Source: Candidatus Yonathbacteria bacterium
GTDB taxonomy: Bacteria; Patescibacteriota; Minisyncoccia; Phycocordibacterales; UBA1550
NCBI GenBank assembly: GCA_016215205.1
Contig: JACRKU010000015.1
Coordinates: 1 to 32,844 of the forward strand
Reading direction: 5' to 3'
DNA length: 32,844 bases
The notes under the pieces: model-generated
Database searches by the model: none
What the model was told of the DNA's origin: nothing
Seen by the model: only the letters and a program-made list of their open reading frames with translations
Shown: positions 1-6,170 of the stretch, one piece after another
How the letters are laid out: each line of letters begins with the position of its first letter
Position numbering within the stretch: position 1 is the stretch's first letter
Made by a program: the position numbers and the translations under genes

Positions 1-1
1 C

Positions 2-424
2 GGCATAGACGATCCGTTGGGGAGCGTGTACGGATTTTTGGGCTGGGAGTCTCTGCCGTCTATTCCGGAACTCGGCGAGACGCCGAACTATTCAAAGATC
101 ACGCTCAAAACTTTGGCGAATCTTTTTGTCGCGCTCTACGATGCGAAGTATATCAGCATAGAGCATTCAAATAAAATTTTTGGTTATCTGGCGAATACGC
201 CGTTTAACGATAAGGTTGATGCCGGCGTGCCGGATGATGTCGTAGTGGCGCACAAGATCGGTGTCGCTGCGGCGGTAGAGACTTTTTCCGACTGCGGCAT
301 CGTTTACGCGCCGAATCGGAATTATCTGCTGTGTTTGGGCGCGAGCGGAGGTGATGAAAAAACCGCCGCGAAATTCATGGCGGAAGTCTCCGCCGCGGCC
401 TATAAGTATGTGATCAATAATTAG
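2..424 (+). CDS. class A beta-lactamase-like serine hydrolase, C-terminal part (5' truncated by window)
   Basis: The reading frame is open from base 2, so the start lies outside the window; the TTG at 17 is only an internal codon. The visible 140 residues match the C-terminal half of the class A beta-lactamase/transpeptidase-like fold (Beta-lactamase2 family). The segment VVAHKIG corresponds to the K-T/S-G box that lines the active site, followed by a strand pattern (GIVYAPNRNYLLCLGASGG) typical of the last beta strands. Isoleucine replaces the usual Thr/Ser of the box, so hydrolysis of beta-lactams is not assured. In this family many CPR members are probably cell-wall peptidases. The nucleophile motif SxxK and the SDN loop would be upstream and cannot be checked. 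It is the first of a run of plus-strand genes. Confidence 0.7.
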   Translation, partial: GIDDPLGSVYGFLGWESLPSIPELGETPNYSKITLKTLANLFVALYDAKYISIEHSNKIFGYLANTPFNDKVDAGVPDDVVVAHKIGVAAAVETFSDCGIVYAPNRNYLLCLGASGGDEKTAAKFMAEVSAAAYKYVINN

Positions 425-426
425 AG

Positions 427-459
427 AGGGGAAGTAGAACCTAGAATCTGGAAAGTAGA
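427..459 (+). repeat. degenerate AGTAGAA/TAGAATC repeat, copy 1
   Basis: Just after the beta-lactamase-like stop there is a run of GAAGTAGAACCTAGAATC-type units. The same loose unit (G-TAGAA-nn-TAGAA) recurs at seven more places up to 6282 and is not seen elsewhere in the window. It is non-coding here. Confidence 0.5.
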
Positions 460-486
460 CCTGCCAGCAACTCACTTAATTACCCC

Positions 487-522
487 TTTCGCAATAATGA
501 GCGATAGCTCATTATTGCGAAA
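487..522. repeat. perfect 36-bp palindrome with GATA loop
   Basis: The left arm TTTCGCAATAATGAGC (487-502) and right arm GCTCATTATTGCGAAA (507-522) are exact reverse complements around a 4-nt GATA loop. CCCC before and GGGG a few bases after could extend the stem with a bulge. No T-run follows, so it is not a normal intrinsic terminator for the gene ending at 424. The surrounding 425-657 interval holds no gene, only this hairpin and degenerate repeats. Confidence 0.8.
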
Positions 523-567
523 GTTAGGGGAACGCTCTACTATATACTATATGTAGTGGATGACAGG

Positions 568-600
568 TGGGAAGTAGAAAGTAGAATGAAGAAAATAGAA
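568..600 (+). repeat. degenerate AGTAGAA repeat, copy 2
   Basis: This is a run of GGGAAGTAGAAAGTAGAA followed by GAAGAAAATAGAA, the same loose family as at 427 and 3811. It lies about 60 bases before the orphan antitoxin-like gene. Confidence 0.5.
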
Positions 601-622
601 GCATGAAAAATCGGCTTGAAAA

Positions 623-651
623 TTGACGAGCGATGTTTATTTTGCTAACGT
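623..651 (+). promoter_or_regulatory. possible sigma70-type promoter of the antitoxin-like gene
   Basis: TTGACG (623-628) and TAACGT (646-651) are separated by 17 bases. The -35 box is good and the -10 box poor. The predicted transcript would begin at about the ATG at 658, giving a nearly leaderless mRNA, which would fit the absence of a Shine-Dalgarno sequence. This is weak evidence from two short boxes only. Confidence 0.25.
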
Positions 652-657
652 ACAGAT

Positions 658-900
658 ATGACAACAGCTCAAATTAACAACATTTTGAATAAAGGAATAA
701 AAACGCAAAAGATCGGCAAAATGCCCGTTGTGGTTTTGCCTCTGCAGGTATTGGAGACCATGCGTGAGCGGTTTAGTATGCTTGAGGAGTATTACCAAAT
801 GAGCACTTCTAAAAATTACAAACAAAAAATCGCCCGCGCGCGTGCTTCAAAAAAAGAAATTTCAGCAAAAGATTTATATAAAAAACTTGTACTCGCCTAA
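658..900 (+). CDS. small antitoxin-like protein, orphan
   Basis: The product is 80 residues. The N-terminal half (TAQINNILNKGIKTQKIGKMPVVVLPLQ) has the look of a Phd/YefM-type or similar DNA-binding antitoxin, with a predicted helix, a short strand and then an amphipathic helix. The last third (QKIARARASKKEISAKDLYKK) is very basic and probably disordered until it binds a partner. I do not recognise a specific family. No toxin gene follows it: the next 47 bases hold only a five-codon remnant starting ATGAAGTAC. It therefore looks like an orphan antitoxin, next to the intact HicBA pair. The assignment rests on size, composition and neighbourhood rather than on a diagnostic motif. Confidence 0.5.
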   Translation: MTTAQINNILNKGIKTQKIGKMPVVVLPLQVLETMRERFSMLEEYYQMSTSKNYKQKIARARASKKEISAKDLYKKLVLA

Positions 901-947
901 ATAATGAAGTACGATTAATAATATTATGGAGTAGAAATAATAAATAT

Positions 948-1166
948 ATGCGCAAAATTGATTTAAAAAATGTAGTTTGGAAAGAGGGCAAATATTATGT
1001 TGCTCAATGTCTGAACGTAGATGTTTCCAGCTTTGGTAAAACCAAAAAAGATGCGTTATCCGCTTTAGATGAAGCGTTAGAATTATATTTTGAAGATATA
1101 AAGATTCCGAAAGTGACGAAAATTGAAAAGCCGGAACTTGTCAAAATGTCAGTTTGTTATGCCTAA
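948..1166 (+). CDS. hicB: HicB-family antitoxin
   Basis: The product is 72 residues and resembles a short HicB. It has an N-terminal partial RNase-H-like fold with the pattern VVWKEGKYYVAQCLNVDVSSFGKTKKDALSALDEALELYF, including the typical strand, the CLNVDVSSFG turn and the helix that follows. HicB neutralises HicA by covering its active site, and full-length forms also bind DNA. This one ends soon after the core and lacks an obvious C-terminal ribbon-helix-helix or HTH domain, so DNA autoregulation is doubtful. Its stop codon overlaps the start of the next gene by 8 nt, which predicts translational coupling. The antitoxin-first order is the reverse of the classical hicAB order but common in bacteria. 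Confidence 0.85.
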   Translation: MRKIDLKNVVWKEGKYYVAQCLNVDVSSFGKTKKDALSALDEALELYFEDIKIPKVTKIEKPELVKMSVCYA

Positions 1167-1377
1167 AAGTTATTCATCCACAGAAATCATTAAAGTTCTC
1201 CAGAAAAATGGCTTTAATTATATTTCACAAAAAGGTAGTCACGCCAAGTGGAGAAAAATTGGAAGTTCAACATTAACCGTAATTGTCCCAGCTGGGAAAA
1301 AAGAAATTCCTTTTGGAACCTTTAAATCAATTTTACGCCAAGCTAATTTGGTCGAAGATAATTTTAGGCGAAAATAA
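1159..1377 (+). CDS. hicA: HicA-family mRNA interferase toxin
   Basis: The product is 72 residues from the ATG at 1159. A longer in-frame start at 1123 would lie inside hicB and add non-conserved residues, so I prefer 1159. It has the YcfA/HicA double-stranded-RNA-binding-like fold. The family signature is clear: helix IIKVLQKNGF, then ISQKGSHAKWRK carrying the catalytic histidine in the GSH motif, then VIVPAGKKEIPFGTFKSILRQANL. HicA enzymes cut mRNA and tmRNA independently of the ribosome when HicB is lost. The key His is present, so the toxin is predicted to be active. It forms an overlapping pair with hicB. Confidence 0.88.
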   Translation: MPKSYSSTEIIKVLQKNGFNYISQKGSHAKWRKIGSSTLTVIVPAGKKEIPFGTFKSILRQANLVEDNFRRK

Positions 1378-1396
1378 GTCAAATTTCTTTCTTAAT

Positions 1397-2122
1397 ATGC
1401 AACCACAAATCGTCGTACCGGATTATAAAGGGATTCATAACCAAAATCCTACAGAAACAAATGCTCGGCTTGAGAAATCAAAGTCGTATCGCGACCTGTC
1501 TACTATTATCATCTGTCCCACGCGCGGAGTCGTGCCGGCAAAGGTGGTACAATCGTGGATGGGGCTTATGCGCCCGATGAATCAAAAAGTCATTGGCCCG
1601 CTTTTTGCCATTGGTATGGAGGTGGGGGAGGCGTACAACAGTATGATAGAAATGATTCTGCAAAACCCAGAACTTTCCAAATGGAAATACATTTTAACCA
1701 TTGAGGAAGACAATATGCCGCCACCGGATGGACTTTTGAAACTCTATGAGCACATGAATGAATACGATGTTATCGGCGGTCTCTACTGGACAAAGGGCGA
1801 GGGCGGACAGCCGATGATCTATGGCGACCCGAAAGTTGCCCCTGTTAATTTCATTCCTCAGATGCCACTTGTGGACGGCATACAGCCGGCAAATGGTCTC
1901 GGTATGGGGTTCAATTTGTTTAAGCTTGATATGTTTAAGGACGAGAAGATACAGAGGCCGTGGTTCAAGACGGTTCAAGAATTTTCGCCACAAAAGGGCG
2001 CTAAAATGTATACGCAGGATTTGTACTTTTATGAAAATGCGCTCAAGGCGGGGTACAAGTTTGCGTGCGACACGCGCGTGAAAGTCGGGCACTATGATTT
2101 TGCGAATGACATTGTGTGGTAA
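1397..2122 (+). CDS. glycosyltransferase family 2-like protein
   Basis: The product is 241 residues from the ATG at 1397; an upstream in-frame start at 1283 would overlap hicA and is rejected. After a short lead there is a strand STIIICPTRGVVPAKVV typical of the nucleotide-sugar-binding start of GT-A folds. The acidic motif TIEEDN (about residues 101-106) stands where the metal-binding DxD is expected. Later segments IGGLYW and GLGMGFNLFKLDMF resemble the acceptor side of GT2-like enzymes found in phages and CPR genomes. No membrane segment is visible, so it is presumably cytosolic. It lies between two toxin-antitoxin modules and 590 bases before a methyltransferase, a pairing seen in glycan-modification islands. 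The sugar and acceptor are unknown. Confidence 0.7.
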   Translation: MQPQIVVPDYKGIHNQNPTETNARLEKSKSYRDLSTIIICPTRGVVPAKVVQSWMGLMRPMNQKVIGPLFAIGMEVGEAYNSMIEMILQNPELSKWKYILTIEEDNMPPPDGLLKLYEHMNEYDVIGGLYWTKGEGGQPMIYGDPKVAPVNFIPQMPLVDGIQPANGLGMGFNLFKLDMFKDEKIQRPWFKTVQEFSPQKGAKMYTQDLYFYENALKAGYKFACDTRVKVGHYDFANDIVW

Positions 2123-2151
2123 ACTGGCAATGAACGTGATAATATAAAAGT

Positions 2152-2373
2152 ATGAATACTGCCACTAAACAGACAATTAACTTACCCAAGGCAAGCGTTG
2201 GACGTCTTTTGGACGCCATGCGTTTTTTTGAGTTGGCGCAGGATGAAATTGAAGATTTTTTGGTCAGTAATAATAAAACCATCATTGCTAAAATTAAAAA
2301 AGCACACGGAGAACACCTGAAGGGTGAATCAAAGGACTTTCAGAATTTGCTAAAGAAATATGTATATAACTAG
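2152..2373 (+). CDS. small antitoxin-like protein preceding RelE
   Basis: The product is 73 residues. It is mostly helical and charged: a middle segment (GRLLDAMRFFELAQDEIEDFLVSNN) is probably one long amphipathic helix, followed by a basic tail ending LLKKYVYN. I recognise no named family. Its size, charge and position directly before a RelE/ParE-like gene suggest it is the antitoxin of that pair. The 77-base gap to the toxin start contains a strong hairpin and is longer than in most TA operons. Confidence 0.55.
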   Translation: MNTATKQTINLPKASVGRLLDAMRFFELAQDEIEDFLVSNNKTIIAKIKKAHGEHLKGESKDFQNLLKKYVYN

Positions 2374-2398
2374 ATACAATATACATTGCGCTCGTTCG

Positions 2399-2438
2399 GG
2401 AATCTCAGCAAAGACGCGGAGGGTCCTTGCTGGGTTCC
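2399..2438 (+). promoter_or_regulatory. hairpin just upstream of the RelE start
   Basis: GGAATCTCAGCAAAGAC (2399-2415) pairs imperfectly with GTCCTTGCTGGGTTCC (2423-2438). The stem ends 12 nt before the toxin ATG at 2451. No T-run follows, so it is unlikely to be a terminator. It could limit translation of the toxin relative to the antitoxin. The segment is more GC-rich than its surroundings and may be a remnant of a repeat. Confidence 0.45.
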
Positions 2439-2450
2439 ACTCTCTCGCTT

Positions 2451-2666
2451 ATGTATAGAATTGTGTATACTAGGGTTTTTGAGAAAGATATTAGCAAGCT
2501 TGATACTGCGATCGCGAAAAGGATTATTCTTAAAATATCAGAGTTAAGTTCCGGTTCGTACAATTTTCAATTCCTTAAATATTCGCCGAAAGGCACAGAA
2601 AAACTTTGCAAATTAAGAGTAGGTGACTGGCGAATATTATTTCGGCAGATCATAAAGGGGAAATGA
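2451..2666 (+). CDS. RelE/ParE-family toxin, C-terminus shifted to the -1 frame
   Basis: From the ATG at 2451 the frame gives MYRIVYTRVFEKDISKL, a clear RelE/ParE start. It continues through the helical pair and the strand KLCKLRVGDWRILFRQI, then stops at 2666 after KGK. The family normally continues with a final strand and an H-R-x-x-(V/I)-Y-K end. That end (IVLYAVEHRNKIYKNL) is present in the -1 frame, running to a TGA at 2714-2716 that overlaps the next ATG. The shift point contains AAAGGGG (2654-2660). The gene is either a pseudogene with an indel, a base-call error, or a programmed -1 frameshift. Without the shifted part the product lacks C-terminal residues needed for RNA cleavage in RelE enzymes. 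The TTG start at 2427 lies inside the hairpin and is less likely. Confidence 0.8.
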   Translation: MYRIVYTRVFEKDISKLDTAIAKRIILKISELSSGSYNFQFLKYSPKGTEKLCKLRVGDWRILFRQIIKGK

Positions 2667-2716
2667 TAGTTCTTTATGCCGTTGAACATAGAAATAAAAT
2701 TTATAAAAATTTATGA
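2654..2716 (+). other. AAAGGGG slippery-type heptamer and -1 frame extension of RelE
   Basis: In the zero frame the bases read ATA AAG GGG AAA TGA. The heptamer A-AAG-GGG fits the X-XXY-YYZ pattern that allows two tRNAs to slip back one base. The -1 frame then stays open for 18 further codons and supplies the conserved RelE C-terminus, ending in TGA that overlaps the ATG at 2713. Slippage is an inference; a simple one-base loss or insertion gives the same picture. Confidence 0.45.
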
Positions 2717-3222
2717 AATTAGATTTAGCATGCGGGCAAAATAAGCAACAAGGATTTAAAGGGGTGGACATCGCGCCGGGGCCGGGCGTGGACTTTGTGG
2801 TTGATCTTGAACAGTACCCATGGAAAGAGTTTCAGGATGATTCCATTGAGGAGTTTTACGCGAGCCACTATGTGGAGCATGTGGGCGACCTATTGAAGTT
2901 TATGGATGAGATATGGCGTGTTGCCATAGACGGCGCCAAAGTCACTTTTATCGCGCCCTATTACACGTCTATCAGGTGCTGGCAGGACCCTACGCACAAA
3001 CGCGCCATTTCCGAGGCGACCTGGATGTATTTTAATCGCGAGTGGCGCAAGGCAAACAAGCTGGACCACTACCCGGTAGAATGCAATTTTGAAGTGACAA
3101 ATATGGTCATTTTTTTCAACCCGCCGTGGGACAAAAAGTCAGAGGAGGCGCGACAGTTTGCTCAGCAGCACTATTTCAATGTAGTATCCGATATTATGGT
3201 GGAATTGAAAGCGGTGAAGTGA
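2713..3222 (+). CDS. class I SAM-dependent methyltransferase
   Basis: The product is 169 residues, short for the family but nearly complete. It opens directly with motif I, LDLACGQN (residues 3-10), the SAM-binding glycine loop. Next come GVDIAPGPGVDFVVDLEQ, where the acidic residue after the second strand binds the ribose, and SHYVEHV, the motif IV region of Methyltransf_11-type enzymes. A C-terminal segment with many aromatic residues (TWMYFNREWRK) probably forms the substrate side. The start overlaps the TGA of the shifted RelE frame as ATGA. No target can be read from the sequence. Small methyltransferases of this kind near glycosyltransferases often act on sugars or lipids, but that is only context. 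Confidence 0.75.
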   Translation: MKLDLACGQNKQQGFKGVDIAPGPGVDFVVDLEQYPWKEFQDDSIEEFYASHYVEHVGDLLKFMDEIWRVAIDGAKVTFIAPYYTSIRCWQDPTHKRAISEATWMYFNREWRKANKLDHYPVECNFEVTNMVIFFNPPWDKKSEEARQFAQQHYFNVVSDIMVELKAVK

Positions 3223-3234
3223 TAGAATGATATT

Positions 3235-3816
3235 ATGGTCACAGAAGAAAAAGAAGATGTTGTGAAGGGTGCTGGATGGCGCGGGTATCTTCGCAAGGCA
3301 GAGATTGCCGCGGTTGTGTTCCTCCTTATTATCATTGCGATCGTCGCCCTGTTTCGGGGTAGCACGCCGATAACGGTGACTTCTGAAAAGTACAAAATTA
3401 CCGGGTCGTTTTCTGGCAATGCGTCCGCTTTAAAGCAGGTGGAAACGGAGCAGTTTGTCGTAACGGATATGGGGAAAGTGGAGGGCAGCGCAAAAGAAAA
3501 TATATCTACTGCCAATCCAAAGATTTTTGAATCACCGGAGAATTTTAAATCATTTACTTATGACGCAACCGTTGGAAAAAAGATTGCTATTGCCGGCACA
3601 TGCAAAGACACATATTACACACTCCTCATTTTTAAGAGTGGTGACGATTATCGCAAAGACCCGGCGCGGGCGTATTACAATACCGCATTTCCTTGCCCTG
3701 CGAGCGGTATTGTAACTCTTTCGGTGAATCTAAAGGATTTCAATCTTCCCTCCGGAAACTACTACCTATTCCTCGCTGATCAGGGAGAGAAGGGGAGTTG
3801 GTATAATCCAAGGTAG
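3235..3816 (+). CDS. single-pass membrane protein of unknown function
   Basis: The product is 193 residues. A charged cytoplasmic N-terminus of about 21 residues is followed by one hydrophobic segment (AAVVFLLIIIAIVALF, about residues 26-41). The remaining 150 residues would be outside the cell. The extracellular part has beta-rich stretches and two cysteines (GTCKDTYY and AFPCPASG) that could form a disulfide. The segment LPSGNYYLFLADQGEKG resembles the end of an Ig-like or pre-peptidase-like beta sandwich. I recognise no named family. It is the first gene of the co-oriented surface locus, 12 bases after the methyltransferase, so the two may be co-transcribed. Confidence 0.65.
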   Translation: MVTEEKEDVVKGAGWRGYLRKAEIAAVVFLLIIIAIVALFRGSTPITVTSEKYKITGSFSGNASALKQVETEQFVVTDMGKVEGSAKENISTANPKIFESPENFKSFTYDATVGKKIAIAGTCKDTYYTLLIFKSGDDYRKDPARAYYNTAFPCPASGIVTLSVNLKDFNLPSGNYYLFLADQGEKGSWYNPR

Positions 3817-3845
3817 GGGGGTAGAATCTAGAAAATAGAATTTAA
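3811..3845 (+). repeat. degenerate AGAA repeat, copy 3
   Basis: The gap after the previous stop contains GGGGGTAGAATCTAGAAAATAGAA followed by an A/T-rich tail. It is the same loose unit as at 427 and 568 and sits directly upstream of the next gene in the surface locus. Confidence 0.55.
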
Positions 3846-3867
3846 AAATAAATAACAATAATAAAAT

Positions 3868-4293
3868 ATGCAAACAAAAATAATTCTTATCCTTATTGTG
3901 TTGGTAACCGTCATATTTGGTGGAGCATTCTTTTTTGTAAAAGGCGGCCCAGCCTTTTTTCGTGGAGAAAAGGCGACATCGTGGTATGCGGTGCATTTGA
4001 GCAATGGACAGAATTATTTTGGCCATATCACAGAACTCTCCAGCGACAAGATTGTTGTTTCTGGCGCTTATTATTTAGAAAAGTATGAAATGGGGGACAG
4101 TACAGTCTCGCAAAGCAAAAATTTCTCTGTACAGCAGATGCCAAAGCAGGTGTATCAGCTTGTCAGGCAAGGCGATGACAAAAACACCATGACCGATAAC
4201 ACTATTTACATCAATCGTTCATCCGTTTTGTTTTGGGAAAAACTTTCCGCCGATTCGGAGGTGGTGAAATCCATTACAGGGGGAAGGAAGTAG
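3868..4293 (+). CDS. single-pass membrane protein of unknown function
   Basis: The product is 141 residues. The N-terminal hydrophobic segment (IILILIVLVTVIFGGAFFFV, residues 5-24) is an uncleaved anchor or signal. The rest is predicted outside. The section WYAVHLSNGQNYFGHITELSSDKIVVSGAYYLEKYE looks like a small beta barrel resembling an Sm/SH3-like strand set, and the end (NTIYINRSSVLFWEKLSADSEVVKSI) repeats the strand-turn-strand style. In CPR genomes short proteins of this layout often sit beside pilin genes. I do not know its function. It is separated from the previous and next genes by degenerate AGAA repeats. Confidence 0.65.
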   Translation: MQTKIILILIVLVTVIFGGAFFFVKGGPAFFRGEKATSWYAVHLSNGQNYFGHITELSSDKIVVSGAYYLEKYEMGDSTVSQSKNFSVQQMPKQVYQLVRQGDDKNTMTDNTIYINRSSVLFWEKLSADSEVVKSITGGRK

Positions 4294-4325
4294 CGGGGTA
4301 GAATCTATGGGCTATAAAATAGAAC
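4286..4325 (+). repeat. degenerate AGAA repeat, copy 4
   Basis: This short gap holds GTAGCGGGGTAGAATC and a further ATAAAATAGAA before the ATG at 4327. It belongs to the same loose repeat family found between the other genes of this locus. Confidence 0.5.
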
Positions 4326-4326
4326 C

Positions 4327-5547
4327 ATGAAAAATAATAAGATTGTAATTGGAGTTCCAGTTTTACTTTCCATTCTATTTTCTATTTTCTATTTTCTTCC
4401 TTCCGCCCTTGCTTTTGAGGCTACATCCACGACTTTTGAGCTTCATGCGGGGGATACCGAAAGTACGGTCGCTTCCTCAACTTCTGCGACATTTAGGTTG
4501 CATAATGCAGGCGGACAAAATGCCACCGCATCTTCGTCCTTGACCACCAAGTCGATTTCCTCCGGGATTTTGTATTGGCTGTATGGATTTTTTACGCCAT
4601 CGTATGAACAAACCCACTATCGTTGGAGAAATGATGATGGTACCAATGAAACAGATGCGACCTTTCCTGTTAACGAAGACACACTCTACAATCAATTTCC
4701 CAAAAACACTGTAAAGCGTTTGAGGATTGAAATTTCAAACGAGGGGTGGACACGCGCCGGTACAGCCCCACAGCTTCGACTTGAAGTTGCGAGCACCACC
4801 ACATGCGCATCGGGTACATATGCGCCTGTCTTGACCGACTACTCTGGACAATGGCACTTGGCCACATCCACTATTATCTTGACGGACCCTGTAGCAACTT
4901 CCAATGTCAGCGGAGGGCTTACGGACAGCAATATTGACTTTGTCGCTGGCCAGGTTAAAACAACCGGAAATACTACCTCCGCGATTACGCTTACTTCGCA
5001 TGACTTTACTGAAGTGGAATTTGGGGTTATGGCTTCGAGCTCGGCTAATGACGGCGGCACTTATTGTTTTCGTTTGACGAACAATGGCTCGACGACAACT
5101 ATGGCTTATACCGAGTCAAAATACGCAAAAGCAGTTATTGGGAGCGGGCTTTCAGCAACAGGGGAGCTTTATTCTGCAGTGTTTGACACGACCGCGACAT
5201 CAACCCAAGGTCCGGCATATAATTCTATAATGTGGAATGGCACGGAAGGGGTGTCTACGGGGAAGATTCGTTTTCAGTTTGCGACATCAAATTCGTCGAG
5301 CGGTCCATGGACGTTTTATGGAAGCGCCGACAATGGAGCGACCTGCAATACGAGTGATTGGTATGACACGCTTACATCTGGAGCTGGCGGCGGTCCCGGC
5401 AAGCCGGTCGAGATTTGGTGTTCACCCTCACAACACAACAATCAGCGATACTTCCGCTATAGGATACAAATCTGTTCGGCTAATTGTTCGAGTTCCGGAA
5501 CCGCAAGTCCTGTAGTCAGCGGAGTGGTGGTGAACTGGGCGCCGTAG
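4327..5547 (+). CDS. secreted Ser/Thr-rich surface protein
   Basis: The product is 406 residues. A signal peptide is evident: a basic start (KNNK), a long hydrophobic core and likely cleavage after SALA near residue 29. The mature part is rich in Ser, Thr and Ala with strand-forming stretches, and resembles a string of beta-sandwich modules. Cysteines occur in spaced pairs, for example TTTCASG, GTYCFRL, GATCNTS, IWCSPS and ICSANCSS, suggesting disulfides. No transmembrane or sorting signal is seen at the C-terminus, which ends VVSGVVVNWAP. The hydrophobic core of the signal peptide is encoded by an inverted copy of the local AGAA repeat. Its place directly before two pilin-like genes suggests a pilus-associated or surface role, not demonstrated. 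Confidence 0.65.
   Translation: MKNNKIVIGVPVLLSILFSIFYFLPSALAFEATSTTFELHAGDTESTVASSTSATFRLHNAGGQNATASSSLTTKSISSGILYWLYGFFTPSYEQTHYRWRNDDGTNETDATFPVNEDTLYNQFPKNTVKRLRIEISNEGWTRAGTAPQLRLEVASTTTCASGTYAPVLTDYSGQWHLATSTIILTDPVATSNVSGGLTDSNIDFVAGQVKTTGNTTSAITLTSHDFTEVEFGVMASSSANDGGTYCFRLTNNGSTTTMAYTESKYAKAVIGSGLSATGELYSAVFDTTATSTQGPAYNSIMWNGTEGVSTGKIRFQFATSNSSSGPWTFYGSADNGATCNTSDWYDTLTSGAGGGPGKPVEIWCSPSQHNNQRYFRYRIQICSANCSSSGTASPVVSGVVVNWAP
4361..4400 (-). repeat. inverted copy of the AGAA repeat inside a signal peptide
   Basis: The plus strand reads ACTTTCCATTCTATTTTC with further CTATTTT units, the reverse complement of the GAAAATAGAA units found between genes. Here it is translated as the hydrophobic core LSILFSIFYFLP of the secreted protein's signal peptide. 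Confidence 0.5.
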
Positions 5548-5632
5548 GGGACAGAACCCAGAACCCAGAAGCCAGAAAGTAGAAATTAGAATATGGAATA
5601 TAGAATTCAAAATTTAAAATTTAAAATTAAGA
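5548..5632 (+). repeat. AGAA repeat and AAATTTAAAATT tract leading into a prepilin leader
   Basis: After the previous stop come several CAGAACC/AGAA units, then AGTAGAAATTAGAATATGG, then three AAATTTAAAATT-type units. The ATG at 5593 lies inside the tract, so the leader peptide of the next protein is itself encoded by repeat sequence. Confidence 0.55.
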
Positions 5633-6120
5633 ACTCAGGCATTAGTTTGCTGGAGCTTTTGCTCTACATTGCCATCCTGTCCGGACTTATGGTGGTTCTT
5701 TCGGACGCGTTCATTATGCTTTCAAAAGGGCGCGGACAGTCGGAGGCGCGAAGCGAAGTAAACAGCGCAATCCGTTTTTCTGCAGAGCTCATCAAGCAAG
5801 ATGTTAAAAATGCTTCGGCTATCTCGACTCCCGCTCTCGGCACTCCGGCAAGCACACTTAGTCTCACGGTGTCTGGAGTGTCTGTCGTGTATGATATGTT
5901 GGGCGGGGCGCTTCGTCGCACTGCAAACGGAGTGGTTGCGACAACGACAGGAAGCGCCGTTTCTGTGGATGTGCCGACTTTTACGCGCCTCGAGAACTAC
6001 AATACGGTTTTGGCCGCCACAACGACCGCGCTGCAAGTTGCGATGACGATGCGCTATAATTCTTCAAGTACTGATTGGGTGTATTCGGACAGTCTGCGCA
6101 CGACAATAACATTCAGATAG
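5593..6120 (+). CDS. type IV prepilin-like minor pilin (PilW/GspJ type)
   Basis: The product is 175 residues with a class III (prepilin) signal. A basic 16-residue leader ends in NSG, followed by ISLLELLLYIAILSGLMVVLSDAF. Cleavage after Gly16 leaves Glu at position +5 of the mature protein, the residue needed for assembly of pilin subunits. The first 25 mature residues form the hydrophobic helix. The globular part has the segments SEVNSAIRFSAELIKQDVKNA and a beta-rich C-terminus, the layout of minor pilins that prime pilus assembly. The prepilin peptidase and assembly ATPase are not in this window. It is followed 29 bases later by a second pilin-like gene, as PilW-PilX and GspJ-GspK pairs often are. 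Confidence 0.8.
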   Translation: MEYRIQNLKFKIKNSGISLLELLLYIAILSGLMVVLSDAFIMLSKGRGQSEARSEVNSAIRFSAELIKQDVKNASAISTPALGTPASTLSLTVSGVSVVYDMLGGALRRTANGVVATTTGSAVSVDVPTFTRLENYNTVLAATTTALQVAMTMRYNSSSTDWVYSDSLRTTITFR

Positions 6121-6170
6121 AAAGTAGAATCCAGAATTTAGAAAATAGAATGAAATACAAAATTAAAAAA
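6118..6170 (+). repeat. degenerate AGAA repeat, copy spanning a gene start
   Basis: AGAAAGTAGAATCCAGAA and TTTAGAAAATAGAA precede and include the start codon at 6150, and an A-rich tail continues into the coding region. It is the same family as the other copies in this locus. Confidence 0.5.

Noticed and set aside
2-424. Functional beta-lactamase
   Set aside because: Only the C-terminal part is visible, the catalytic Ser motif is outside the window and the KTG box reads KIG, so only family membership is claimed.
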